A stretch of 64,000 bases of DNA from Rhizophlyctis rosea (Eukaryota; Chytridiomycota; Chytridiomycetes; Rhizophlyctidales; Rhizophlyctidaceae). Positions within the stretch are counted from its first letter, which is position 1. The number at the start of each line of letters is the position of its first letter. The position numbers and the translations under genes were made by a program. Where the stretch lies: assembly GCA_027596075.1 (NCBI GenBank), contig JADGJC010000051.1:1-64000 (forward strand), given 5' to 3'. This document shows, piece by piece, positions 25,686 to 37,561 of this stretch. A model generated the notes under the pieces. The model had not been told where the DNA came from. It did no database searches and saw only the letters and a list, made by a program, of their open reading frames with translations.

Positions 25686-26926
25686 TCAAGGAGGAGGCGT
25701 CACAGTCATAGCAGCAGTCGCAGTCCTCGACGGAGTCCCCGTACAATCATACGTAATAGTCTGACACGGCTGCGGAGTTTGTCCGGGAAATACCGTGACC
25801 GTACTAGCACGACATGCCACACCACCATACATTCCCGTCGCATCAGTCCTAGTACATAACGCCCCCGTAATGATGGACGCAGACGAGCAGCGGCACATCG
25901 TCATGGTGGGAAGTGGAGTCGTTGTGGTCGTGGTTGTTGTTGAAGCTGGGCAGTCCGTACCGGGGATTGTACGTGGCGGGGAAATGGTGCTGGTGGAGTA
26001 TTCGCAGTACCCGCAGGGAGATTGGGTTGAGCAGATGGGAACTTGGGAGATGACGGCGCAGGGGGGCGGTGGTGCGTACGTTGGGCAGTAGCAGGGGCCG
26101 GATGCCGTGCAACCAGGTTGAAGGGTTGTCGTGGTTGTGGTCGTAGTTGACGTCGTGATACGACTTGGGAAGCAATCATATGTAATGGTGTTGCAACGAG
26201 ATGTGGTTGTCGCTGCTGGGACGAGGGTTTTCAGGCATGCGACGCCGCCGTATGTGTTTGTATATGCGGTTCTTGTGCACAGTTTGCCGTCTGTGACGGT
26301 GGAGACCCATGAGGAGCCGGTGGCACAGGAGCAGTAGGTTGAGGTTGGAACGGGAGTTGGACTGGCGGTCGTGTAGCCAAAGCAGTCGGCGATGCCTATG
26401 CCACAGTTTGTGGGCTGTGTGGCGGCGGTGAGGGTTGTGCGGGCGCAGAATTGGTATGCCGTCCAGCGGTCTGTTGGGCAAGGTGGGGGACGGGTCGGCA
26501 GGGGGGTGGGACTGGTGGGGCAATCGCACAGCCTCGGCGTGAAGGTGGTGGTCGTCGGTGTGGTCGTAGTTGGAGTACGGGTATCAGGGATGCATTGGTG
26601 GTCTAAAAGGGAATCCCATGTCAATGTGAGATTCACGTCGCTCGCAAGGTATGGACATCTTATTGCCTATCAAGAAACCGTATGATTGACTTACAATAAT
26701 CATTATACTTGATGCAGTAATCTCCAGAAGCACAGCATTGAGGACCATACTGACCAGTCCATTGAATGCCGCCGCTGGGTCAGAGGTGTTAGAACCCTGC
26801 ATCATAATGGATATCGTCTCTCTCTGTCACTTACCACTGCGACCATCTGCTCAACGTCTGCGTGCATTGTGCAGTAACCGTTGCCGCCAGGGAAACGACA
26901 GTAAGAAGGATAAGTGGTTTTGTCAT
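25686..26926 (-). CDS. Secreted CBM1 cellulose-binding, Thr/Cys-rich modular protein
   Basis: Seen: three exons (26926-26835, 26774-26695, 26602-25686) joining to 362 aa. Residues 1-19 are a signal peptide (MTKPLILLTVVSLAATVTA). Residues 21-61 form a fungal CBM1: SQCGGIQWTG, then QCCASGDYC and NDYYHQCIP, with the aromatic residues used to stack on cellulose. Both introns interrupt the CBM. The rest is Thr/Pro-rich linker alternating with four Cys-rich modules (about 83-131, 148-201, 222-275, 294-344). Modules 2 and 4 are clear duplicates with CxC, LCTRT, YGGVAC and TITYDC. No catalytic domain is present. Known: CBM1 anchors secreted plant-cell-wall enzymes or stands in non-catalytic wall-binding proteins. 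I infer a secreted, O-mannosylated cellulose-binding protein of unknown purpose (adhesion, auxiliary binding or effector-like). Confidence 0.93.
25743..25895 (-). repeat. Cys-rich module, copy 2 (residues 294-344)
   Basis: Encodes CxC, then LCTRT, YGGVAC and CQTITYDC. It matches the copy at 26172-26333 in order and in nearly the same spacing, so it is an internal duplication. It resembles no domain I can name. Confidence 0.85.
26172..26333 (-). repeat. Cys-rich module, copy 1 (residues 148-201)
   Basis: Encodes CSC, then LCTRT, YGGVAC and CNTITYDC. It is the partner of the module at 25743-25895, with a third, different Cys-rich module between them. Confidence 0.85.
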
Positions 26927-28054
26927 GATTCTGTGCGTGCGTGGATTCTCAGGAAGAAGAAAACCTGGCATTTGTTTGTTTGCTTTTATATTCGGAGGAA
27001 GCACAATGCGGAGCATACGGGACGAACTTCTGTACAACACCACCTTCTCCACCCGGCGCGCGTGTTGATCACAGAGTCACAGAGACAAAGTTCAAAAAAT
27101 TCAAATCCAGCCAAATTCAAGGCGGCTTCGGTGCTTTTCGGAGGACTCTCCACAAGTACCGGGAATTTGGAAAAATCACAAGAGAAGTTGCGTACTCCTT
27201 CAGGGTCCAAAATGTTGGGAGGAAGAGAAAGCTCCCACTGCGCACGTGGGAACACGTACAGAAGTGGACAAATGACTTGAAAGCCTTTCTGGCTGTTGGG
27301 TTGACGATGCTGTTTCGACTCGCACAGGTCAACCACGATTTTTCGGTGGTTTTCCGATGGACCAAGCCCCAATGACAAGTTAGGCAAATCAAGAATGGTT
27401 GAGGGTCACCCAGTTACCCACCAAGCTTTGGTACACCCTCGCTTCATTATATTGGTACAGCACCCACCGACCTGTGCCACACGGTTTGCAATGCAAAGAT
27501 CTATAGGTAAACCATGTATCGCTCAGGCTGGGCAAAAAAGAATCTATTTTAATGATGTCACATGTCACGATAGGTCGAGCGTCTTGCCATTCCCGCCTAC
27601 TACAATCAGCCTTAAAATCGTTTTCCCGTCGTTGAGTGAGGAGTAGTGTGATTTGTTCCAAATGCACATGGATGACACATGTTGGAAGGAAACAAGGTTT
27701 TCCGCAATTACCCATTCAATTGACGGAACGGAAAACCAAATGACAACCAATTGTACAAATTCGAGTGAATATTATGAACACCATCTTTCAAATCAGGGGA
27801 GCAGGATATGCCACTCTGCGAGTGGAAGATGCATTACAGGCACAGGACCCTGACGGATCCCAATGTCAAGCCACCACAACCAAAGTGGCAAAGCGCCACC
27901 AACAGCCACGTGCCACACGCGTTTCCCCAACGTTTATTTGTTTTTGTTGCCGGCCTTGCTGGCCTTTCTGCAGTCTCTTCTCGACTTACCGATCAGTGGG
28001 AAAGACTCTGTTCTCACGGTCAACATACAGCATCTCGATAAAAACCCGTGCAGA
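26927..28054. other. Shared divergent upstream region, no gene seen
   Basis: Separates the CBM1 gene (minus) from RRP1 (plus). No conserved frame is seen. An AGTGGCAAA word at about 27886 is one base off the yeast PACE element, but RRP1 is not a proteasome gene and I attach no weight to it. Confidence 0.5.
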
Positions 28055-30000
28055 ATGGCTGAAGAGGTTCAAAATTTCAACTTTGGGAAGCGCTTGGCTC
28101 ATACTGGTAAAGTATTGCACTCCAACTGCTCGTCTTTGCCCGCGTTAGGCTTCGGCAATCTGAATGACAAAATCCCACAGAAAAGAAAGTACGAGACCAA
28201 GCTCTCCGCGGACTAACACAATGGCTCGTGAGCAAGGACGATCTCACTGAGCTTGAGCTCATGAAACTGTGGAAGGCGTTGTTCTATTGTAAGTGTTTGT
28301 CGTGCCAGTGTGCGTGAACTTGGTCTCTGACCTGACCTTGTTCCCAGGCTTCTGGATGTCTGACAAACAACCTGTACAACTGCACCTCGCGGAACGATTG
28401 GCTGGTCTTACGTTGGAGCTGAAGGGAGACTTGCCGTTGCGTTATGTGGAGGCGTTTTGGAAGACGATGGCGAAGGAGTGGCGGGGACTTGATCGTTTGA
28501 GGTGGGTATCAAGCTGGGCGTTGCGCGTTGCCAGTCTCACTGAGAGACGATGTCGGTTTACTGATGATAACCGACAGGCTCGACAAGTTCTACATGCTGT
28601 TGCGGAAGTTCCATGGTGCAGCGTTCAAATACTTGGAGAAGGAGTCGTGGAAGGAGGAGCGGGTGACGGAGTATCTTGACATCTTGCGGAGATTGCCATT
28701 GAAGTGAGAATCTGCCCCTGCTGTCAATGCGACATAAACAGACCTCTGATATCTCCTCAAAATAGGTTGAATGACGCCAATGGAATACCTGAAAGTTTGT
28801 GTTATCACACTGGGGAAGCTTACATTGAGGAGCTGCAAAAGGCTGTGGGAAAGAAGGTAATGTATGAACGACAGCATTGAATCAGATAAAAGTGAATACT
28901 GACTGCGGTTCGTTATGTGCTCAGGTGCCCGCAGAAACTTGCACACAGCTGTTGGATCCGTACTTCGATATTTTGTCGCGCAACGCCAGCACGCAGATCT
29001 ACGAGCGCGTCCGGGAGCACATCTTCGACAAAGTACTCGAAGGTCAGCTGCTGCACATATCCAATGTACCGAATATAAATTAAACTTGTTGCGCTATCAG
29101 TGCACGCATCCGCAGCAGAGTCCGGAGAAGAGGCACAGGTCTCCTTCGATTTGGCTGCCGTCGGTCGTCGCATATACGAGGTAGCACTCGCTCCTGTTAC
29201 ACTGAAGAAGAATCGACCATTCGCCAAGGAGCTCTTCAAAAAGTATTCCGCAGTTGTTGATTGTGGAGTCGATGCTTCCTTGTTGGACGACAAAGCGCGC
29301 AAACCGATTCAGAAGACTGGAAGATCACCGACAGTGTCAGGGGAGACCAATGGGACTGCCGTAAATGGCAAGCGAAAGGCGGAGACGGACGAACCGGCGC
29401 CAAAGAAAAAGAAGAAGAAGGCAGTCGGGAAGGCGAATGGTGTTGAAGTTGGTCAAGCGGAGGCTGGGGAGGAAGTGGCGGTTGCTGATGGGGAGGATCA
29501 GGTTTTGACGGATGGAGGGGAGGAAGGGACGGCGCCTGCGTCACCCGCAAAGGCATCAATCCCGGAAACACCACAGACCGCTCCGACAAAGAAGTCGAAG
29601 AAAGCAGCAAAAACCGCGGCTGCTGCTCGGCATAGCGATCCAACAGGCAAGAAGGCTGTGCGGTGGGACGAAGATCTGGAGAAGATCAAATGTAAGCAAC
29701 ATTTTGATATGTGTGACATATGGACCAACTGAGAAACTGAAGAACCTGATTCAGTATTCTAATGATTCTGCAGATCTTCCCCCATTGAGACTTCTGGACC
29801 AAATCCCTGTGCGGACCGTCATGACCGTCACTTCCACAAGCGAATCCACTACTACGACGGTAACCGTACCGACACCACAACCGGGCAAGTCTGCATTGAA
29901 GAGGGCTTCGTTGTCGCCAACGCCTGCGACGAAAGCAACACCCACGACCAAAGTCACGACCAAAGGCAAACGGAGAGCGGTGGCGGCGGATTTCTTTTGA
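28055..30000 (+). CDS. RRP1: RRP1/NOP52 nucleolar ribosomal-RNA processing protein
   Basis: Seen: eight exons (28055-28106, 28181-28288, 28348-28501, 28578-28703, 28766-28856, 28925-29042, 29101-29691, 29774-30000) joining to 488 aa. The Nop52 domain spans about 8-235: FGKRLAHTEKKVRDQAL, then LMKLWKALFYCFWMSDK and RYVEAFWKTMAKEWRGLDRL. After it comes a low-complexity tail with a lysine run (about 29403-29420), an acidic/Gly-rich stretch, and a basic C-terminus ending KGKRRAVAADFF. Known: Rrp1/NOP52 acts in the nucleolus in maturation of pre-60S particles and 27S rRNA processing. The first seven exons are 52-154 nt except the long seventh (591 nt). Start and phases are firm, and the tail length varies in the family. 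Confidence 0.95.
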
Positions 30001-30469
30001 GGAAGGCACGATAGTAAACAAACAACATCATAGCTACACCCAGTAGTTAATTGTAAATAGTTTGTAAACATATGATAACTTAATTTTTGACCAATAGCTG
30101 TGGAACAAGTAGACCATTGCGAACCTCTGCTCATATGCGTGTCAATTTGCATGTTAAACATGGAGAATTATACGCAGTTCATCCGGTAGGCTTTCGTCTA
30201 CTTCAAGGGTATTGAAAAATTGTGTGTTTCCGGCGAGACCGGGGAAAATCAAGAAATCGCGCAGCAGCCCAGCACCTGTCAAAGCTTTGACGCGTCATGG
30301 CTCCGCCACGTGCGATGGCGATGCTCCGACACCCGAACCTCCAGGGGCGAGATTGACGCAAATCAAAGCTTCGCTTCTTCCCTCTTCCTCCCCTCCATTC
30401 ACCTCACTTCCCGATCTACATACTTCTAATACTTAACAACACACAACTCGTCAACACCCAAACCAAACG

Positions 30470-31131
30470 ATGCCCAAAGACACCTCCAAGCACTGCGAAT
30501 ACTGCGTCGAAGACGTTTCCAACCTGAGCAGACACAAGCGCGCGCAGGTTCGTTAGCTTGTGTTTGATACCCCTTCCCTCATTCTTCTTTTCTCACACCA
30601 ACTGATCCCCCCAACCAAACAGTACCACATCGCCAACCTAATCCAATGGGCGATTGACAACAAGAAGATTGGCGAGGCGGTCAAGAAGAATGATGAAGGG
30701 GTGTTGTGGTGTACGGATTGTAATTGTAAGGTTACGAATAAGACGCAGCATTGTCGGAGGGATTATCATAGGGTGAGTATTGGAGAAGTAAAAGAGTGTG
30801 TGGCGTTTGAGTGTGGTGTTTAGGGCGCTGGGATATAGGAGGTGGTTGTTATGTGACTTGTGCAGAATGTGACGTGTCAGGGATCTTGAACTCAAACGGA
30901 TATGCTCACAGGAAAACTTCGCAGCGAGGATGGACAACCGGGCTTCCAACGCGAGTGCCGATGAGAATGGTGTCAAGAAGGTAAGGCTTCTTGGTTCTTT
31001 CCCAGTCTGCATGAACTCACCTCACCGCCTACTATTAGCGTACCAGGGAATGGGTCCTCACTCCCGGCGGCAGCGTCAAAAACAAGTCCACCGTCGTCGG
31101 AAGGTCGACCGGGTTCGTCTTCTCCGAGTGA
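30470..31131 (+). CDS. Small protein with two CX2CX9HX5H zinc-finger-like motifs
   Basis: Seen: four exons (30470-30547, 30623-30772, 30912-30980, 31039-31131), all phase 0, joining to 129 aa. Residues 9-28 read C-x2-C-x9-H-x5-H (C9, C12, H22, H28). Residues 56-75 repeat the same spacing (C56, C59, H69, H75), with shared V, N and YH at the end of each. The matrin/U1-type finger is normally C-x2-C-x12-H-x5-H, so the loop here is three residues shorter, twice. Between the motifs is a helix-like IANLIQWAIDNKKIGEA; the C-terminal 50 residues are polar. I do not recognise the protein. RNA or protein binding would be the obvious guess, without proof. The open exons with matched phases, and the internal duplication, support a real gene. 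Confidence 0.8.
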
Positions 31132-34100
31132 TTTGCGCTCGGCTGAACTCTCAACACATCCCGCGTACGAATTCTCTTGTCTCCGCCTTACCAACATACC
31201 AGCCCGTCAGGGGCATACTTGCGCTTCTGTTCGCCACTCTCCCCAACAAGAGGGAGTGGCTTGTCCAAATCTTAGTAGTTAATTGTATATGTCAACATCC
31301 CTTTTTTCTGTGATTGTTTGTAGCTTTTGGAGTTGGATGGGTTGCTTTTGTAATATATGGTGAGCGATGTGCTTTTGTCTGTTCTGGATTCTGACGTTTG
31401 GTTATGGTTTGAAAATTGCGGGTGATGTCGACATGGAGTGTCGGAGGTGGTTCGGCGGGTCAGCTTCACATTCATTGACCATTTTGGGGGCATGGTTTTA
31501 TCCTTCCTTTTTTTTGGGAGTGACGAACGTGTCCAATATTTCGCAATGGTCATGATGTCACAAAGTTCGGGCACATCAAACCGCCGTTCAGTACCAGCAT
31601 CCTCACCATCGCAACACAGAGAAGCCGGATGGTCTCTACCTAGGGATGATTGTACATGCTTGCGTGATTTTTTTTATCTTCATTACAATTGTCTTTGGAT
31701 CATTCCAAAGCTCATTCACTCGGGACCCAAAAGTGAGGTGGAAATGCTGGCATCAGTCGTCAGCAACTCTCATCGGGTTTGTGGAGATCATCCACCTCTC
31801 CTTGAGAATGTCAAAATCCTCTGCACCCCTTTTTTTCTGCATTTGGTGCCTAGCCATCTTCATCCGTACTATTTGGACATACACAATAGTAGGGTTCATA
31901 CCAGCATAAAAAACTTGGAAAGGTGAAAATGGTGAAGGTGGATACTCTCAAATTGGCTAATTCAGCAGAGCTCATCAACCGGGCCTCGAAAAATATGATC
32001 TGGACGGTGTAGGAGATGCGATCTGCCCCCAGGATTCTCAATGACTGATCTGACTTTTTTGCCTTGATTTTGTCCCTTGACACCCTTGACATCCCGCATC
32101 TTGTTGGGGATCATCTAGACCTTTTTTCAAAAATCGCGTCACTGGACCAGGCAGATCAGTCGAAGTGAAGTGGCACGAGCACTTATTGTTGTTGACACCC
32201 GATGTCCACAGGTATGTAGTGTATGTCTGGCCACTGGTACAAATTATGCATTGAGCAATGGGGGGACGCTTGGGCAAACTTTCCCCTTTGCATGAAGGAC
32301 CTCCCCGGTACTCCATTCTTTTTTTTCCACTGCGTTATATTGTGAGATGCTATGCATGGGGAACACTGCGTAATGACATGAATCATACATTGAAATGCGT
32401 GTCAAGCTTCCCAATCGGTTTAGGCCTTTGGGAAATGTCCCCCAATAAGTCTGCGCAATCCAATTCAGTATCCAGAGGCAGGCACAATGGTATTGAATTG
32501 CACTAGCTCAATGCATTATGTCGTCGACCAAAATGGCATTTCGTTTTGTTTTCTTACTTATCACCTATCATCATAGATGATGGCATTCCAATTGGATTGA
32601 AGGGATTGATGAGGCTACTAGAGCGCATGCAACCGTGACGAGAAGCAGGTCAGAATGTGGTCAGGCTGTGCTCTGCATTCACGGCACTTTCGTTTTCCTC
32701 ATTGGGTTCTTTTTGTTCATTTGTTTCTGTTTGATGTATATTCTTCGAGGTATATTATTCACATCCCGAAGTGTGAAGACAGCTCCGGGTGTTGCGAGAA
32801 GAGGCTACCGTCTTGCCCATCTTGTGTTGTTGTAGTGACATCAGGATGTGCCTCTTGTTCCATGTGATCTTTCCGCCGGCACAGACACTCTGAAGTGCTT
32901 TCAGAGTCTAATTCAAACTCATGCATTCAGTGTGTACGAACATTCGATGGTTGGTGGAGGTTTCTGTGCCGTTGAGACCCTGCCCACTGCTTCCTGTTTT
33001 GCTGCCTTGTTCACATTGTTGAGGATCACCTGTTTCATCATACTTACCATATTCGCATTCCTCGTGAAGGAGCAGTCAAAAAGCACCCTGATGGTGTCTG
33101 TATGGCACTTCGACGAATATGGAGTGAGCTTACTCCTGCTTGGTACGCTTCCCCAGGGAGCACTGGAAGTCCGAGGAAGGACTAGACTTCGCAATCGGGA
33201 ATTTGCGCTTCCATGTCCGTTCGAATGCACTCGTACGCTTATCCTGTAGATACAAGTTCGGTACGGCATTGGCATTCTTGCACAAACTTGTGCAACTTCG
33301 CTCATTGGCCCACAAGGTCCATGTGGGAGTTTGCGCAAGTGAAACGTTTGAAGGGGAGTGCTCAAGAACTGTTCTGACGATATCCCATACGGTCAGAGTT
33401 TCGAGGCCTCGCACCTCAAAGCTAGGTCAGCTAGGTTCAGGCGCATCCTCTGGATTTTGGTTTTATCGCCTCATCCACTAGTAGACATCCGCCAGGTTGA
33501 TAATTTGATCAACCGAAAGGACTAAGATGTGGGCTGCCGTCGTGAATGCAAGGGGCATCTTTTCTATCAAGACACATGCTTGATACAAATGACGCAAAAA
33601 TGCACACCCAATACAACCTGGGACAATCTCCGTCTGCATTCAACAGAATGGATGAATGCGGATCAAGGCGTACGAGCGCGTCATACTATTAAAGACTATG
33701 TACATCATGATCAACACAGGAGCAGCACATATGGAGTTGGGAGTCTGCCAAATTGAAACGAAGCATGAAAATGCAAGTGTTGCGGCTCGTTGATGGCCAA
33801 AAATCTTCTGATTGAGAATCATTATGGAGAATGTGCTTTTTTTTCACGATATCAAGGCACTGGATTGTATGGCATCTGGCTCCGAGAGGGATATAAGCCA
33901 GCAAAGATGGGACTATGCCGTCTATGTGCGGGAATTACAAAAAAAAAAGACGATTCCGGTATACACGGAGAACACGATTGCAGGCTTGACCGCCCTTTAA
34001 CATACTCAAATTGAACGTGCTGTTCATAAAAAATCCTTGGAGACTGTAGCAGGAGCATTCAGAAAGGCAGGGATTAATTGGGATTGCTGCGCTGGCATTA

Positions 34101-36587
34101 TCTTGACCTCATGCCATGCGATGGCCTTACGCCTTCAATGCTGTGCTCGTGTCAAACAGTGCCTCCATCCGAATTTGTTGACGGGTATCCAGGTATGCAT
34201 AGATGTATTTTGCAATCGAAACGGCTGCAATTCCTTCTTGAAATGATTATAAGTTGGCACAGTTGAAGGGACTACTTTCAAGATGTTTGTAGGGAGATAC
34301 TGTTGCCCTCGATACTTTTTCGGTGTGACCTCTACGGCACCTATCATCTTGTTGGCCTCTTAAGTGGCGCAGCCGACGCGTTTCCACTCGCGGTGACCCA
34401 AGTTCAAACAAGCTTGTACACTGCCCTGAGAGAGAGAGCGGACATCACATCAGGCAAAGTTTCAGCAAAACGAAAAATTCATAAGCGGTTTCGTGATTAG
34501 GCCCAACACAGTTGTGGAGCCGCGCTGTACACACTGGCAGGGTGTAAGCTCATGAGGTGGAACGATCCAGTGACGTATAAAAGTTTTGTTGCAAGCAATA
34601 CGCATCACAAATGAGCTGTATTAAAATTCTCTTGCAATCATTATCAAGAATTTTTTTGGGGTTTCAAACTTATCAACTGTATCAATGTATATAAACTTCC
34701 GGGCGTCAGCCAAACCCACCAATCTTCATACTTTATAATCGCTTTTGCTTGAATTCATGAAGATCTGGGATATTTCCTGACATAATACATAGTCCATATC
34801 ACGCGTGTTGAAAGCATACAAGATTCGATGGGTTCGTGTCAAGATGTTGTTCAAAGCTGCCTTTCCAGTATGAGCGGTCTGTTTTTGCTAATGCATGAAG
34901 CACTTGCTCAAGTCATTGCAAAGACTTCCATTTCATAGCAACTTTTCTTATAACACGTACGAAATGGCCATTAAAGTATGAAGGTTGATCTACTGAGAGA
35001 TGCAAACTCTTTCCAGCAAACGTGTTGCCTCATCGATGTCCTCCATTCTTTTTCGGGTTCCATTGTGATCAAGAACGGAGTGCGACTACCTATGAGCTCG
35101 GCGTCATGCCTCAAGAAAGTTTACTGCTACGAGTGATTTGCTTCGCGCACAACTCAATTGAACGTGCACGTCATAAAAAGAAACGAAGCACGGGGAAAGC
35201 CAACTGAAGGCTACCAAAGTGGATTTGATGCCTTCAAATCCGAGATCACGTTCATCCCATCATTGTCCCATTTTGGCGGGGGATGCTCATAGAATAGCGG
35301 ACGACATTCAGCGCGTTAGATGGACTTCATCGTGCGCCCCGGAATCTGAGTATACTTAGCCGGTTTCTTTGAATGCTTCTGCTTGAGGACATCTAAAACT
35401 GGCTCCCGAAAAGGTAAAACCGAAAGCGAGTCGAATACGCTTGGTAATGCGTGTTCACGAGCACTGTAGTTCATCACAATATTCGCATCTGGGAGAAGGG
35501 TGCTCTTCAAATCGCTGTAGATAATCAAGGCTCTGGGTTGCATAGTCGCTTACAATGGAGGTGGACAAGAAGGAGCTGATGAAAAGACGGAATTTGGGGC
35601 GGTAAAGTTGAAACATTTGCTCCACGCTCATGATTATCACACCGTCACGAGCAGTTCGTCGACACACTCAACTCTTACAAAATATACCTCTTCCTCTTAC
35701 AAAGGCAGTCCCATTGAAAATCTACTTGTTTGTGCGTCGGAATTTGGAATTCTCTACAAGGTATATGCTAGTTCAATAGGTGGAGATGACAACCAAAACA
35801 GATGCAATACGTCAAATGCAGGCAGTTCTTTGTCACCCAACCCAAGTCGTTGTCCACTCTCCAAGCGGTCGCATTGAAGTTTTGGATGCCGTCTCCCAAT
35901 GTGAAAACGGCTGCCAATGTGGCGAAACAGGTATGATCAACTCTCAACTTTGGGGCCGGGCGGTCACCAATCAGTCCTAACCACTCACTACTTTTGCGGC
36001 AACCTCTTCTCCAAAAGTCTCAAAAAGAAAGGTAAGAATCGCAAACCCGCATTTATTGTAATAGCAGGAGAGAAATCTCATCCCGCATGTTGTCAACAAA
36101 CCCTTTGGATGCGGCTCTTCGTGGTTCCATTCGGTAGCTTTCCTTGCATAATGATCCTTCTTCGCGTTGACGTGATGTGCTTCCTGGCTTGGTACGCATG
36201 AATCGTTCCAGTGGCGTCTTAGACTGTTCATCTCGACCTAGCGAAGTTGCCGCTCATTGATTTGACTTCAATGCTTTGTGGAGGATCGCCAATAGTCTTC
36301 TGAATAATGTGAAAGGCTAACGAAGACCAGCCATCACAGTTTTCTTCCTAATGTGTGAATCCCGTCCCCGGAACGACCTCACCGACCTCCTGGAATCGGA
36401 TATGCAAACTCTGCCAACTCTGCTGAGTTCTGGTTCAGTTGTTTCTTACTTCCTGTGGGACATGCAGCGCTCCCCAGGTAAACCATAAAAGGTTGCGAGC
36501 AACGAGTAAAGAAATTGGAATGGTCCAATTGGGACGAGCAAACAACATGGCAAAACGAGAGAAAATTTATCTCAGCATAAATTAAGT
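31132..36587. other. Gene-free stretch of about 5.5 kb
   Basis: No conserved frame, splice chain, tRNA or mobile-element gene recognised. The region after about 34500 is richer in A/T, with many stops in all frames. Nothing further can be supported from the sequence. Confidence 0.5.
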
Positions 36588-36658
36588 GCCTCCTGAGTGG
36601 ATCGAACACTCGACCTTCTGCTTACGAGGCAGACGCACTACCACTGTGCTAAGAAGGC
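36588..36658 (-). tRNA. tRNA-Thr (anticodon CGU)
   Basis: The minus strand folds as a full cloverleaf of 71 nt without intron. Acceptor stem GCCTTCT pairs with AGGAGGC (one G-T), D stem GCAC/GTGC with loop AGTGGTA, anticodon stem TCTGC/GCAGA with loop CTCGTAA (anticodon CGT), and T stem GAGTG/CACTC with loop TTCGATC. The A-box (TAGCACAGTGG) and B-box (GTTCGATCC) promoter elements are intact. It decodes ACG threonine codons. Degenerate copies of its 5' half lie 0.4-3 kb away (see findings). Confidence 0.93.
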
Positions 36659-37048
36659 TTCTGTGCTACCTAGAGGGTTTTTTACATCAATGACATTTTC
36701 AAGCTGCAGAGGTTTGTTGTGAAACAGGAGTGTCAAAAGTACTTTTGGAGGCAGAGTGGACGGAATGAGTCTTTGGGACGATTCCAGTTTAGCAAGAGAG
36801 AATCAGACGGTGCTTCGTCAACAGCGAGCCCTTATGTTACTTAGATACGTTTCATTATAGTATTTTTTGAGCAGCAGAACGCCGGCTCGGCTGGAGGGAA
36901 ACATATGGTTAGAGGTAGCGTGAGCTGATGCGACCGGCCGTAGGTATAATGTTCTTTTTCTGCTCTAGCCATAAGAATTTACCGGTTTATTGCGAAGGGC
37001 TTCGATGGGGATTGGACTTTGCACTTTCGTTGAGATGATTGGATTGGT

Positions 37049-37074
37049 CTTAGCACAGTGGTAGTGCGTTTGCC
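37049..37074 (+). pseudogene. tRNA-like fragment, 5' half of tRNA-Thr
   Basis: Matches the intact tRNA-Thr from CTTAGCACAGTGG to TTTGCC with one mismatch in 26 nt, but in the opposite orientation. The anticodon and T arms do not follow, so it is not a working tRNA. An intact A-box remains. Confidence 0.6.
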
Positions 37075-37108
37075 ATTTTGAGTGACACGTCGCCTGACCC
37101 TTTATTCC

Positions 37109-37147
37109 CTTAGGATAGTGGCAGTGCGTTCGCCTCCTATTCAGGGG
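37109..37147 (+). pseudogene. tRNA-like fragment, diverged
   Basis: Begins CTTAGGATAGTGGCAGTGCG and continues TTCGCCTCCTATTCAGG. It aligns with the D arm and anticodon region of tRNA-Thr or tRNA-Arg, but the anticodon stem is broken and no T arm follows. It lies 60 nt after the previous fragment. Confidence 0.45.
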
Positions 37148-37561
37148 CCATGAGACTACTCACTTTTAAACTCTGCAAATATCCAGATCCAGTAGATGCG
37201 GCATTGTTGTCTACGATTCTCCATATCTATTGCAATCACCATTTCCCGTGCATGCAAGGCGCACCATCACCGCACAGTAAATTCCTGCAGGTTGCCACCC
37301 GCGCGTGCTGGAGTTATTGGCCAACGTGGATTGTGAAACATGTGCATCCGAGTTGTTCTCGGACCTATCGGAAGTGTGGGCGAAGCCGTGCACAGCTCTC
37401 GCATCCTGTGCAAAGACTCCCTTCTCTTTGCCCCACACGTCGGACGGGTCGAACGCAAATATAAAATGTGGATTCGGTAAAGATGACACGCCGTCTCCTC
37501 ATCCCGCAAGGGCTCGGTTTTTTCTGCATACACCCGGGCTATTCAGGAATCCTGAACGAAA

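Noticed and set aside
25686..26602. Thr-run-coding stretches as a CRISPR- or minisatellite-like array
   Set aside because: The repeats follow Thr codons in a coding frame with differing lengths, and no unit recurs exactly.
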